Positions 6,941 through 17,320 of a DNA stretch of 64,000 nucleotides are shown piece by piece; positions within the stretch are counted from its first letter, which is position 1; the number at the start of each line of letters is the position of its first letter. Below the pieces are notes generated by a model. The model was not told the origin of the DNA and ran no database searches. It was given only the letters and a program-made list of their open reading frames with translations. Origin of the DNA: Agreia bicolorata (GTDB taxonomy: Bacteria; Actinomycetota; Actinomycetes; Actinomycetales; Microbacteriaceae). The stretch spans positions 248,001 to 312,000 of the forward strand of contig NZ_JYFC01000004.1 in assembly GCF_000938265.1 (NCBI RefSeq), written 5' to 3'. Both the position numbers and the translations under genes were made by a program.

Positions 6941-8641
6941 TCAGTCCGCGATCAGCGCCCGCACACCCTTCTCCAGGCTGGCGAGAGCTGCCGTGGCGGC
7001 CGCTCTGCGCTCCTCGAGTGTTCCGTCGCTCGACTGCGTGTCGAGGTACACCTTGAGCTTCGGCTCGGTTCCGCTGGGGCGCACCATCACGCGCGAGCCG
7101 TCGTCGAGGTGGATGCGCAGAACATCCGACGGGGGCAGGGCGCCGTCGGTGGCCAGCAGATCGTCGATCGACGACACCCGGATGCCGCCGATCTCGGCGG
7201 GCGGCTCGGCCCGCAGCCGCGCCATCACGCGCGTGATCTGCGACAGATCGGTGACCCGCACCGACACCTGGCCCGACGCGAAGTGTCCGAAACGTATGCT
7301 GAACGCGTCGAGCTGGTCGTCGAGGGTGAGTCCTCGGGCGGCGAGTTCGCTGGCCAGATCGAGCAGCGCGAGAGCCGCCGAGATGCCGTCCTTGTCGCGC
7401 ACCGTCGACGGATTGACCAGATAGCCAAGCGCCTCCTCGTATCCGAACGCGAGCTCGGGCGTGCGAGAAACCCACTTGAATCCGGTGAGGGTTTCGGCGA
7501 ATTCGAGTCCGTACTCCGCGGCGACCGCGCTCAGCGCGGGCGACGACACGATCGAGCACGCCAGGGTGCCCGACGCTGTCTGCTCGTCGTGCGCCGCGGC
7601 ATCCAGAATCTCGGCCGCACGCCAGCCGAGCAAGGCGCCCACCTCGTTGCCGGTGAGTGCGCGATATGCGGCGGGAAGGGACGAATCGCGGATGGCGATG
7701 GCCAGGCGGTCGGCGTCGGGGTCGTTCGCGATCACCAGATCGGCATCGACTTCGCGTGCCGTCTCGAAGGCGAGGTCGAGTGCACCCGGCTCCTCAGGGT
7801 TGGGGAAGGAGACAGTCGGAAAAGCCGAGTCGGGTTCGATCTGTGAACGCACGACCGTGGGCTCGTCGAATCCGGCGGCAGTGAGCACCGACCGGAAGGT
7901 CTGCCATCCGACACCGTGCATGGCCGTGTACACGACCTTCGGCTGAACGGTCGGTCTCGCTGCGAGCCCGGCGGTCTGCGCGACGTACGCCTCGACGACC
8001 GACTCGGGTGCAATCTCATAGTCGTCGGAGCGAGGCAGCTTGAGAACGTTCTCTTCGGTCGCGACACGCAGAATGTGCTCGGCGATTTCGGCGTCGGCGG
8101 GCGACACGATCTGTGAGCCCTGGTCGGCGTCGCCCAGATAGACCTTGTAGCCGTTGTCGTTCGGCGGGTTGTGCGAGGCAGTGACCATAACACCGGCGCT
8201 CACGTCGAGGTGCCGCACGGCGAAGGCCACGAGGGGGGTCGGCAGCAGGCGGGGCAGCAGAATGGCCCGGATGCCGGCGCCCGCCATGATCTCGGCCGTG
8301 TCGGTCGCGAAGATGGCCGAGTTCTTGCGCCCGTCGTACCCGACGACGACGCTCGTGGTGTCACCGTCGGCGGCACGCGCGAGCAGGTACGCGGCGAGGC
8401 CGGCGGCGGCCTGCGATACCAGCACGCGATTCATGCGGTTGGGTCCTGCGGCGATTTCGCCTCGGAGCCCGGCGGTGCCGAAAGCGAGGCGGGTCTCGAA
8501 CCGATCACGCAGATCATCGAGCGCCGATGTATCGCCTGAGCCGGCGGCGTCGATCAGCCCCGACAGCTCGGCACGAGTCTCATCGTCGGGGTCCTGTGCG
8601 ATCCACGCGCGAGCCGCCTCGAGCAGCTCGGATTCTGTCAC
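6941..8641 (-). CDS. Phosphohexomutase/phosphopentomutase, PGM2-like
   Basis: A 566-residue cytosolic alpha-D-phosphohexomutase family enzyme that moves phosphate between C1 and C6 (or C5) of a sugar. Ser156 in TASHNPPND is the phosphoserine, DPDADR is the metal loop, GYEEALGYL the sugar-binding loop, and RPSGTEPK the C-terminal phosphate loop. Its length and order fit the PGM2/PmmB group, members of which act on ribose- and deoxyribose-1-phosphate. It overlaps purine nucleoside phosphorylase by four bases, so it probably converts the (deoxy)ribose-1-phosphate from that enzyme to the 5-phosphate. A role in glucose-1-phosphate metabolism is possible too. Confidence 0.9.
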   Translation of the reverse strand: MTESELLEAARAWIAQDPDDETRAELSGLIDAAGSGDTSALDDLRDRFETRLAFGTAGLRGEIAAGPNRMNRVLVSQAAAGLAAYLLARAADGDTTSVVVGYDGRKNSAIFATDTAEIMAGAGIRAILLPRLLPTPLVAFAVRHLDVSAGVMVTASHNPPNDNGYKVYLGDADQGSQIVSPADAEIAEHILRVATEENVLKLPRSDDYEIAPESVVEAYVAQTAGLAARPTVQPKVVYTAMHGVGWQTFRSVLTAAGFDEPTVVRSQIEPDSAFPTVSFPNPEEPGALDLAFETAREVDADLVIANDPDADRLAIAIRDSSLPAAYRALTGNEVGALLGWRAAEILDAAAHDEQTASGTLACSIVSSPALSAVAAEYGLEFAETLTGFKWVSRTPELAFGYEEALGYLVNPSTVRDKDGISAALALLDLASELAARGLTLDDQLDAFSIRFGHFASGQVSVRVTDLSQITRVMARLRAEPPAEIGGIRVSSIDDLLATDGALPPSDVLRIHLDDGSRVMVRPSGTEPKLKVYLDTQSSDGTLEERRAAATAALASLEKGVRALIAD

Positions 8642-9471
8642 AGCTCGCCTACGATTCGAGCGAGCAGCGACCCGATCCTGCCCTCGGCGTTACGACCGGC
8701 CTCGATGACCTCTTCGTGGCTCAGCGGCGTTTTCTGAATGCCGGCGGCGAGATTGGTGATCAATGACATGCCGAGGACCTCCATACCGGCCTGACGTGCG
8801 GCGATGGCCTCGAGTGCGGTCGACATGCCCACGATGTGGCCGCCGATCGCCTTCGCCATCTGCACTTCGGCCGGCGTCTCGTAGTGCGGGCCACGGAATT
8901 GCACGTAGACGCCCTCGTCGAGCTCGGCGTCGACGGTGCGCGCGACGTCGCGCAGACGGCTCGAATACAGGTCGGTGAGGTCGATGAACGTGGCGCCCTC
9001 GAGAGGCGAGTCGGCCGTGAGGTTGATGTGGTCGCTGATCAGAACGGGCGTTCCCGGGGTCCAGGTTTCGCGGATGCCGCCGGCCCCGTTCGTGAGGATC
9101 ATGGTCGTTGCGCCGGTGGCCGCGGCGGTGCGCACGCTGTGCACGACGCGGCGCACACCGTGGTTCTCGTAGTAGTGGGTGCGCGCGCCGATCACGAGGG
9201 CGTGCTTTCCGTTGGGCAGGGAGATCGAGCGGAGCGTGCCGCCGTGCCCGGGAACGGCCGAGGCCGAGAAGCCGACGATCTCCGTCGCATCCACCGTCGC
9301 GATGGTCTCACCGATCAGGTCTGCGGCCTTGCCCCATCCGCTGCCGAGAGTAAGGGCGATGTCGTGGCGGGCGACGCCCGTCTTCTCTGCGATCTGAGCG
9401 GCCGCTTCGCGGGCGATCTCGAAGGGATCGGCGTCGGAGGAATCGAGGGGATTGGCTGTCGTGGTGAGCAT
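8638..9471 (-). CDS. Purine nucleoside phosphorylase, trimeric type
   Basis: A 277-residue enzyme that splits inosine, guanosine and their deoxy forms with phosphate into base and (deoxy)ribose-1-phosphate. The phosphate-binding LGSGWG, the loop GARTHYYENHG, the base site region RGPHYETPAE, GMSTALEA and TNLAAG are all present. An AAGGTGG Shine-Dalgarno sequence lies just before the ATG at 9471. The mutase follows with a 4-bp overlap. M. tuberculosis has the same pair (deoD-pmmB), which supports the assignment. The gene is divergent from lpdA. Confidence 0.95.
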   Translation of the reverse strand: MLTTTANPLDSSDADPFEIAREAAAQIAEKTGVARHDIALTLGSGWGKAADLIGETIATVDATEIVGFSASAVPGHGGTLRSISLPNGKHALVIGARTHYYENHGVRRVVHSVRTAAATGATTMILTNGAGGIRETWTPGTPVLISDHINLTADSPLEGATFIDLTDLYSSRLRDVARTVDAELDEGVYVQFRGPHYETPAEVQMAKAIGGHIVGMSTALEAIAARQAGMEVLGMSLITNLAAGIQKTPLSHEEVIEAGRNAEGRIGSLLARIVGEL

Positions 9472-9568
9472 TGAACCACCTTAGATTAACGCGGTGTTCA
9501 CCGGTGGGTCGCTGATGCGCGGGGCCTGAGTTTGGCGGTGGCCCGCGCGACACGGGAGAATGGCGGTC

Positions 9569-11005
9569 ATGGTCTATGAGTTCGAGCGCAAGCAGAGAAT
9601 CGCCGTCCTCGGCGGCGGGCCAGGCGGGTACGACGCCGCTATAGCGGGAGCTCAGCTGGGTGCCGACGTCACCCTGATCGAACGGGTCGGCGTTGGCGGT
9701 TCCGCCGTGCTGACAGACGTCGTGCCGTCGAAGACTCTGATTGCCACGGCTGAGGCCACAAACGCTATCGGTGAGGCCGCCGATCTCGGCGTGCAGTTCT
9801 TCACCCGCGGAGGCACGGGCAAGCCGGTGCGTCCGGAGATCGCCGTCAACCTCGCCGCTGTGAACAAGCGACTCCTGGGTCTCGCGAGGCAGCAGTCCGA
9901 AGACATGAAGTCGAGCCTCATCCGCTCCGGCGTGCGCGTCGTCACGGGTGAGGGTCGCCTCGATGGCGCCAACTCGGTGATCGTCTCGACCTCGAAGGGC
10001 GAGGAGGGCACCGACTTCGACGAGATCGAGGCGGACACCATCGTCGTCTCGGTCGGTGCGAGCCCCCGTATTCTCGACTCGGCGGTGCCCGACGGAGAGC
10101 GCATCTTCACCTGGACCCAGCTGTACACGCTCAAGACCGTTCCCGAGCACCTCATCGTGGTCGGGTCGGGCGTCACCGGTGCGGAGTTCGCCTCGGCGTA
10201 CACCGCTCTCGGCTCGAAGGTCACTCTGATCTCGAGCCGCGACCAGGTTCTGCCCGGCGAAGACGCCGACGCAGCCGCTGTGATCGAGAACGTGTTCAAG
10301 CGCAACGGCATGACCGTGCTCTCGAAGTCGCGCGCCGATTCGGTCGTGCGCACCGACAAGGGCGTCATCGCGACTCTCTCGGATGGCCGCACCGTCGAGG
10401 GCAGCCACTGCCTCATGGCCGTCGGCTCGATTCCCAACACCGAGGGCATCGGACTGGCCGAGGCAGGCGTGCAGCTCACGGAGTCCGGGCACATTCGGGT
10501 GAACAGGGTCGCCCGCACCTCGATGCCGTCGATCTACGCGGCCGGCGATTGCACGACCTTCCTGCCCCTGGCATCCGTGGCCTCGATGCAGGGCCGCACG
10601 GCCGTGTTCCACGCCATGGGAGACGCGGTCAACCCGACCGAGCTGCGCAACGTGTCGTCGAACATCTTCACCCAGCCGCAGATCGCCACCGTCGGCTGGA
10701 CTCAGCACCAGATCGAAGAGGGCATCGCCCAGGGCGACATCTACAAGCTGCCTTTGTCGGAGAATCCCCGAGCCAAGATGATGGGCATCAAGGAGGGCTT
10801 CGTGAAGCTCTTCGCGCGCACGGGCTCCGGCACGGTGATCGGCGGGGTTGTCGTCGCTCCGAACGCCTCCGAACTGATCTTCCCCATCGCGCTCGCGGTG
10901 GAGCACCGCCTCACGGTCGATGCTGTCTCGCGCGCGTTCAGTGTGTACCCGTCGCTCTCGGGCAGCATCTCAGATGCGGCTCGCGCGATGCACATCGTTC
11001 TCTAG
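9569..11005 (+). CDS. lpdA: NAD(P)H-quinone dehydrogenase, LpdA type
   Basis: A 478-residue FAD flavoprotein of the lipoamide-dehydrogenase fold. The FAD site GGGPGG is at the N-terminus, VVGSGVTGAEFASAY is the NAD(P)H site, and YAAGDCT the second FAD contact. The redox CxxxxC of true lipoamide dehydrogenases is absent: the corresponding stretch reads GVGGSAVLTDVVPSKTLI. That loss is typical of M. tuberculosis LpdA, a quinone reductase, and the two are close along their length as I recall them. I chose ATG 9569 because GGGAG at 9554-9558 is ten bases before it; the ATG at 9560 is only one base away. The gene is divergent from purine nucleoside phosphorylase. Confidence 0.88.
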   Translation: MVYEFERKQRIAVLGGGPGGYDAAIAGAQLGADVTLIERVGVGGSAVLTDVVPSKTLIATAEATNAIGEAADLGVQFFTRGGTGKPVRPEIAVNLAAVNKRLLGLARQQSEDMKSSLIRSGVRVVTGEGRLDGANSVIVSTSKGEEGTDFDEIEADTIVVSVGASPRILDSAVPDGERIFTWTQLYTLKTVPEHLIVVGSGVTGAEFASAYTALGSKVTLISSRDQVLPGEDADAAAVIENVFKRNGMTVLSKSRADSVVRTDKGVIATLSDGRTVEGSHCLMAVGSIPNTEGIGLAEAGVQLTESGHIRVNRVARTSMPSIYAAGDCTTFLPLASVASMQGRTAVFHAMGDAVNPTELRNVSSNIFTQPQIATVGWTQHQIEEGIAQGDIYKLPLSENPRAKMMGIKEGFVKLFARTGSGTVIGGVVVAPNASELIFPIALAVEHRLTVDAVSRAFSVYPSLSGSISDAARAMHIVL

Positions 11006-11411
11006 CGAGACAGCGCTGATCGAGTAGCCGTTCCGACTGCGGTCCCGGCGTATCGAGCGGTGAAGCCACTCAGCCGATCAGAGGCTCGGGAAAAGCCTCT
11101 CGGAACGAGCTAACGGAGCACGAATCGGTCGACACTCCGTGACCCGAGCCGTGACATCGGTGTGTTGCTCACAATGTGCGTCGGTAGCCCGCGGAAGCAC
11201 GACGTGGTCAACGAGTCCGATGGCCAACTGAGGACAATCTCGTTCCACCCCACCCCAAGGTGCGGAGATCCGAGGCTGAATCCGCCGCACTTCTCTGCTC
11301 CGAGCAATCTGTCCTCCTTTAGCGCAGACTGCGTTCCGCGGCCACGGCTACTGGATCAGCACACGGCGGGGTCGACTTTTCCTAGGAGACCACCCCGCGG
11401 TGGCCTCCGTA
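11006..11411. other. Gap of about 400 bp without a supported gene
   Basis: This segment lies between lpdA and the 3' end of accA3. I see a 7-bp hairpin at 11080-11100 (AGAGGCT...AGCCTCT) about 75 bases after lpdA and a stronger hairpin at 11385-11408. Short open frames on both strands have no convincing start or family resemblance. No RNA gene is evident. Confidence 0.6.
11385..11408 (-). terminator. Hairpin terminator candidate after accA3
   Basis: GGAGACCACC and GGTGGCCTCC enclose a 4-base loop, giving a 10-bp stem with one mismatch, starting four bases beyond the accA3 stop. There is no T-run, which is common for actinobacterial terminators. Confidence 0.5.
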
Positions 11412-13184
<1,773 letters not shown>

Positions 13185-13278
13185 AATCCACCCAGCCTAT
13201 TGGGCGGAGCTGGCCGTCCTTTGGCAGACACGAACAAAAATGCCGTTCAGACCCTGTGGGAACCTCTATTCGCGGGGA

Positions 13279-13914
13279 CTACGCCCGCAGCGACATCATG
13301 TCGACGTCGAGCTCGGCCAGCATGGTGCGCAGGGTTGGCAATGACATGCCGATCACCGTGGACGGCGCGCCAGTGACCGAGCGGATGAACGGCGCTGCTA
13401 GTCCGTCGACCGTGAAAGCGCCGGCCACCTGCAGCGGCTCGCCGCTCGCGACATAGGCGTCGATCTCTTGCTCGGTGATGTCGGCCGCGAACTCCACCGA
13501 GGCGTGGGCAGTGGCTCCGAGTGCTCTGGCAGGCTGGCCGTTCTTCACTTCGATGATCCAGTGCCCCGAGTGCAAAGTGCCCGTCTTGCCTCGCTGTTCG
13601 AGCCACCGCTCGCGGGCGATGTGGGGCTCGTGAGGCTTGCCGTAGATGATGCCGTCGAGCTCGAAGGCAGAATCGCCGCCGAGAATCACACCGTCGATCT
13701 CCTCGCCATCCGGTTGTTGCCCGAGGATCGCCTCGGCCTTCAGCCGGGCCAGCAGAGTGACCATGGCCGAGGCATCCAGTTCGCCGTTTGAGTCGGTCGC
13801 GAGCCGCACGGCGGCCTCCTCGTCGACGTTCGACGGCACGACCACCGGTTCGATGCCGACCTGCCTGAGCAGGGCGAGGCGGGCCGGCGAGGTGGATGCG
13901 AGATAGAGGCGCAC
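13279..13914 (-). CDS. maf: Maf-family nucleoside triphosphate pyrophosphatase
   Basis: A 211-residue house-cleaning enzyme that hydrolyses non-canonical or excess nucleoside triphosphates such as dTTP and UTP. The N-terminal LYLASTSPARLALLRQVG is the family's substrate-binding signature, and GGDSAFELDGIIYGKP carries the catalytic aspartate. I chose the GTG at 13914, in VRLYLAS, with AAAGGG 11 bases upstream; a GTG at 13923 is an alternative. It lies upstream of accA3 and on the same strand, as in M. tuberculosis where maf neighbours accE5. Confidence 0.92.
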   Translation of the reverse strand: MRLYLASTSPARLALLRQVGIEPVVVPSNVDEEAAVRLATDSNGELDASAMVTLLARLKAEAILGQQPDGEEIDGVILGGDSAFELDGIIYGKPHEPHIARERWLEQRGKTGTLHSGHWIIEVKNGQPARALGATAHASVEFAADITEQEIDAYVASGEPLQVAGAFTVDGLAAPFIRSVTGAPSTVIGMSLPTLRTMLAELDVDMMSLRA

Positions 13915-13950
13915 GGAGAGCACCGCCCTTTCGTATGGGATGCTCGAACC

Positions 13951-15237
13951 ATGGCTGACGCGCAGGGAACACAGGTCGAGCTGGAGATTACCAACGTAGC
14001 CCACGGCGGAATATCGGTCGCACGACTCGATGGCCGCGTGGTGTTCGTCACGGACTCGCTGCCCGGTGAACGGGTGATCGCCCGCATCACCGACGACGAG
14101 CACGCCTCGTTCTGGCGGGCCGACACGATTCGTGTACTCGAGGCGTCGCCCCATCGCGTGCCTCACGTCTGGCAGGCCGCGTCTGTCGATCGTGACCCCG
14201 GCGACAGGGCCGGCGGGGCCGAGTTCGGCCACATCGACCTTGCCTGGCAGCGCGAACTCAAGCGACAGGTCATCGTCGACTCCCTCAAGCGGTTCGCCGG
14301 GATCGAGCGCGACATCGAGGTCGAGGCGGTCGACGGCGACGACCTGCGCGGCGGGCTCGGCTGGCGAACGCGGGTGCGACTGCATGTGGATGCCGATGGT
14401 CGCGTCGGCCCGTTCGCGGCCCGTTCGCATCGGGTCATCGCCGTCGACGACCTTCCGCTGGCGACGCCCGCCCTCGAGCTCGAGGCCCCGCTCGGCGATC
14501 GAGTCGACGGCTCGGACTTTCCCGCCGACGGCTACATCGACCTGGTTGCGCCGTCGCAGGGTGCGCCTCGCTTCGTGACATCGAACGAGACGCCCGAGAA
14601 AGCTCGCGGTTCTCGCACGGCCTCGCGACGCGGGCGCAGCATCACCGAGGTCGTCGACGGGCGCGAGTTCCTGCTCGATGAGCAGGGGTTCTGGCAGGTG
14701 CACCGCGGGGCCGCCTCGACTCTGTCGCGGGCGATCCGCAGCGAGGTGCTCGACGATCATCTCGATCCTGCCGCATTCAACCTCGATCTCTACGGCGGCG
14801 TCGGACTTCTCGCGGCGGCGCTGGGAGAGAAGGTCGGCGCCGGCCTGCGCATCACGAGCGTCGAAGGCAACGAACTGGCCACCGACTATGCGGCCGAGAA
14901 CCTCAGCGAGTGGATCGGTGCCAACGCGGAGACGAACAGGGTCGACCGCTATCTGCGCCAGCTCGAGAAGAGTGCCCAGGCCGCGGAGCGCGATCGACTC
15001 TCACGCGCGACGGTGATCCTCGATCCGCCGCGAGCCGGCGCGGGCAAGCAGGTCGTCAACTCCCTCATCGCCCTCGACGTCGCACAGGTCGTCTACGTGG
15101 CCTGCGATCCTGTCGCCTTCGCCCGCGATGCCGGGCAATTCGAGCGTGGCGGCTACCATGTGCGCTCGATGCGCGCCTTCGATCTCTTTCCTCACACGCA
15201 CCACGTCGAATCCGTGGCGGTTCTCACCAAAGACTGA
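13951..15237 (+). CDS. TRAM-domain TrmA/RumA-family RNA uridine C5-methyltransferase
   Basis: A 428-residue SAM-dependent methyltransferase for uridine C5 in tRNA or rRNA. The N-terminal TRAM domain (about 8-62) shows AHGGISVARLDGRVVFVTDSLPGE. The SAM site begins DLYGGVGLLA, ILDPPRAGAGKQV is present, and YVACDPVAFARD carries the nucleophile Cys385; Glu420 in HHVESVAVL is the expected base. Cys385 is the only cysteine in the protein, so the four cysteines that hold the iron-sulfur cluster in RumA are gone. It is divergent from maf. Which uridine it modifies cannot be told. Confidence 0.9.
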   Translation: MADAQGTQVELEITNVAHGGISVARLDGRVVFVTDSLPGERVIARITDDEHASFWRADTIRVLEASPHRVPHVWQAASVDRDPGDRAGGAEFGHIDLAWQRELKRQVIVDSLKRFAGIERDIEVEAVDGDDLRGGLGWRTRVRLHVDADGRVGPFAARSHRVIAVDDLPLATPALELEAPLGDRVDGSDFPADGYIDLVAPSQGAPRFVTSNETPEKARGSRTASRRGRSITEVVDGREFLLDEQGFWQVHRGAASTLSRAIRSEVLDDHLDPAAFNLDLYGGVGLLAAALGEKVGAGLRITSVEGNELATDYAAENLSEWIGANAETNRVDRYLRQLEKSAQAAERDRLSRATVILDPPRAGAGKQVVNSLIALDVAQVVYVACDPVAFARDAGQFERGGYHVRSMRAFDLFPHTHHVESVAVLTKD

Positions 15238-15300
15238 CGCCCGATCGCTCGAAGCACGCCGTCCGTTACGATCGGAGTGACCCGCAGAGGGAAGGCCACC

Positions 15301-15999
15301 ATGACTCCCGCAGACAAGACCGCTACGGTAGATCGTCTCTCCGAGGCGACGGTTCGCGTCGCCATCGTCGACGATCACGAGTCGGTTCTTCTCGGGCTCA
15401 AGGCCGCGTGCCTCGAGGCCGGTTACGAGGTCGTCGCCGTTGGATTGACCGTTCCCGACCTCGTCCGCGCACTCGGAACACGACCGTCCGACGTGGTCGT
15501 GCTCGACCTCAGCATCGGAGACGGGCTCAGCGTCACGCACAACGTCGAGGCCGCGCTGCAGACCGGTGCTTCAGTGCTGGTGCACAGCATCGCAGACCGC
15601 ACCGCGAGCGTTCGTGAGGCCTTGGCGGCGGGCGCGGCAGGCGTCATCCCGAAATCGGCGGCCACCAGCACCGTGATCGCGGCGATCGCTACGGTGGCCG
15701 CCGGGGGAGTGCTCAACAACCTCGAGTGGGCGAGCGCCATCGACGCAGACGCCGAATTCTCTCGGGCTCGGCTCACAGCCCGGGAGCGCGACGTGCTCCA
15801 CCTGTATGCGGCCGGCCTGCCCCTCAAGCTCGTCGCCGCCGAGCTGGGGATCGCGACGCCGACCGCACGCGAGTACCTCGACAGAGTGCGGGCAAAGTAT
15901 GTGCAGGTGGGTCGTCCTGCACCGACAAAGGTCGATCTGCTGAAGCGGGCCGTCGAAGACGGCATCCTGGCTCTCGGCGAGAACACCGACGGCAGGTGA
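15301..15999 (+). CDS. NarL/FixJ-type response regulator
   Basis: A 232-residue two-component regulator. The receiver domain has the acidic pair Asp24-Asp25 (VDDHE), phosphoacceptor Asp69 (VVLDLS) and Lys118 (VIPKS). The C-terminal LuxR-type helix-turn-helix at about 165-215 starts LTARERDVLHLYAAG. I chose the ATG at 15301, with AGAGGGAAGG six bases upstream; a GTG at 15277 is unlikely. The cognate kinase starts four bases after its stop, followed by a second membrane protein with a 4-bp overlap. The target genes are unknown. Confidence 0.94.
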   Translation: MTPADKTATVDRLSEATVRVAIVDDHESVLLGLKAACLEAGYEVVAVGLTVPDLVRALGTRPSDVVVLDLSIGDGLSVTHNVEAALQTGASVLVHSIADRTASVREALAAGAAGVIPKSAATSTVIAAIATVAAGGVLNNLEWASAIDADAEFSRARLTARERDVLHLYAAGLPLKLVAAELGIATPTAREYLDRVRAKYVQVGRPAPTKVDLLKRAVEDGILALGENTDGR

Positions 16000-16003
16000 G
16001 CGC

Positions 16004-17320
16004 ATGTCTGCACCAGCCGCACCCGCGAACAACCAGACCCGAGCGGCATCGGCGCCCCCCGGCATCCTGAACCGCGCGCGCGGATCGATCTCGAGGGCTC
16101 GCATCGAAAAGGTGATGAGCCGAACCGCGGGAATCTTCGGTATCGTCTTCGCGCTGCAGGCTCTGCCCGGCCTTCTCGCTTCGGGTGACTATCTTTCGCC
16201 GGCCTGGGCGATCGCGATGCCCGTGGTCTTGTTCGTCGGCATGTTGGCCGTGCTCATCACCAGCATCATCGCGCGCGGGGTCGTTGTTGCCGCCGGCGTG
16301 GTGGCGACCGCGTTCGTCTTGTCGCTCGTTCTCTGGCCCGCCGCGGTGGTGCATCCCAACGAGGTCGCGCCCACCCAGCCATGGCTGTGGTACCTCGTAA
16401 CGGTGGCGACCGCCTACGCCGCAATCGCATTCAATGTCTGGCTCGCCGGACTGTATGTCGTGGCCGTGCCGATCATGTACGCGATCCTGCGCGCTCTGCC
16501 CTCTGGCGGAGGGGCAGGTGCCGGACTCGCGGCCCTCGACGCGCTGTATGTCTTTATTCTGGGTGCCTTCATCCTGATTCTGCTCACGACGCTGCGCAAC
16601 GCGGCCGACCGAGTTGACCAGGCCCAGCAGGCGGCCATGCTGCGCTACTCCGTCGCGGTGAAACAGGACGCGATGGAGGCCGAACGCCTGCACGTCGACG
16701 CGCTGGTGCACGACCGCGTGCTCACGACCCTGCTGTCGGCATCGAAGAGCAACAGCGCGATGGAACGCGACCTCGTCGTGGAGATGGCGCAAGACGCGCT
16801 CCGAGCCCTCCACTCATCGGGAGAGCCCGGCAAACCCGGATTCGAAACCACGCTCGGTGAGCTGGCCGAACGCCTCGCCAATGCAGCCCGCGTTCTCTCG
16901 CCCGGGTTCGACTACGCTCACGGCTCGATTCCCCAGCGCACCGTACCCGGCGACGTGGCTGAGGCGGTGTTCTCTGCTGCGGTTCAGGCGATGGTCAACA
17001 GCCTCCAGCATGCCGACGATCCCGCGGTCGACAAGGTCACGATTGAGCGCACGCTCTCGGTTCACGCAGACAAGGGCGAGGGGTTCACCGTGCAGGTCTC
17101 CGACACGGGCGTCGGTTTCGATCCCGCTCAGGTGCCGCAAGAGAGACTCGGACTGCGGGTGAGTATCCGCGAACGGGTCGCGACCGTGGGAGGAGCCGTG
17201 CAGATTCAATCGGTTCCCGGCGGCGGCGCCTCGATCGTGATCGTGTGGCCCGACCCCAATGGCGAGACCACGGCGGAGCACATACGACGTGTCTTCGATC
17301 CGGGCGAGCAGGCCTCATGA
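16004..17320 (+). CDS. Membrane sensor histidine kinase
   Basis: A 438-residue kinase with about six transmembrane segments in the first 210 residues and a short cytoplasmic linker. The probable phosphorylated residue is His236 in LVHDRVLTTLL, a divergent H-box close to the NarL-linked kinases. The ATPase domain follows with the N-box MVNSLQHA, VSDTGVGFDP and a terminal GGGASIVIVW. No extracellular sensor domain is evident, so it probably senses a membrane or intramembrane signal. It is translationally linked to the response regulator upstream and overlaps the next gene by four bases. Confidence 0.93.
   Translation: MSAPAAPANNQTRAASAPPGILNRARGSISRARIEKVMSRTAGIFGIVFALQALPGLLASGDYLSPAWAIAMPVVLFVGMLAVLITSIIARGVVVAAGVVATAFVLSLVLWPAAVVHPNEVAPTQPWLWYLVTVATAYAAIAFNVWLAGLYVVAVPIMYAILRALPSGGGAGAGLAALDALYVFILGAFILILLTTLRNAADRVDQAQQAAMLRYSVAVKQDAMEAERLHVDALVHDRVLTTLLSASKSNSAMERDLVVEMAQDALRALHSSGEPGKPGFETTLGELAERLANAARVLSPGFDYAHGSIPQRTVPGDVAEAVFSAAVQAMVNSLQHADDPAVDKVTIERTLSVHADKGEGFTVQVSDTGVGFDPAQVPQERLGLRVSIRERVATVGGAVQIQSVPGGGASIVIVWPDPNGETTAEHIRRVFDPGEQAS

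Noticed and set aside
9308-10906. Long open frame (532 codons) on the minus strand across lpdA
   Set aside because: It lies entirely antisense to a gene with clear family motifs and has a low-complexity composition typical of GC-rich shadows.
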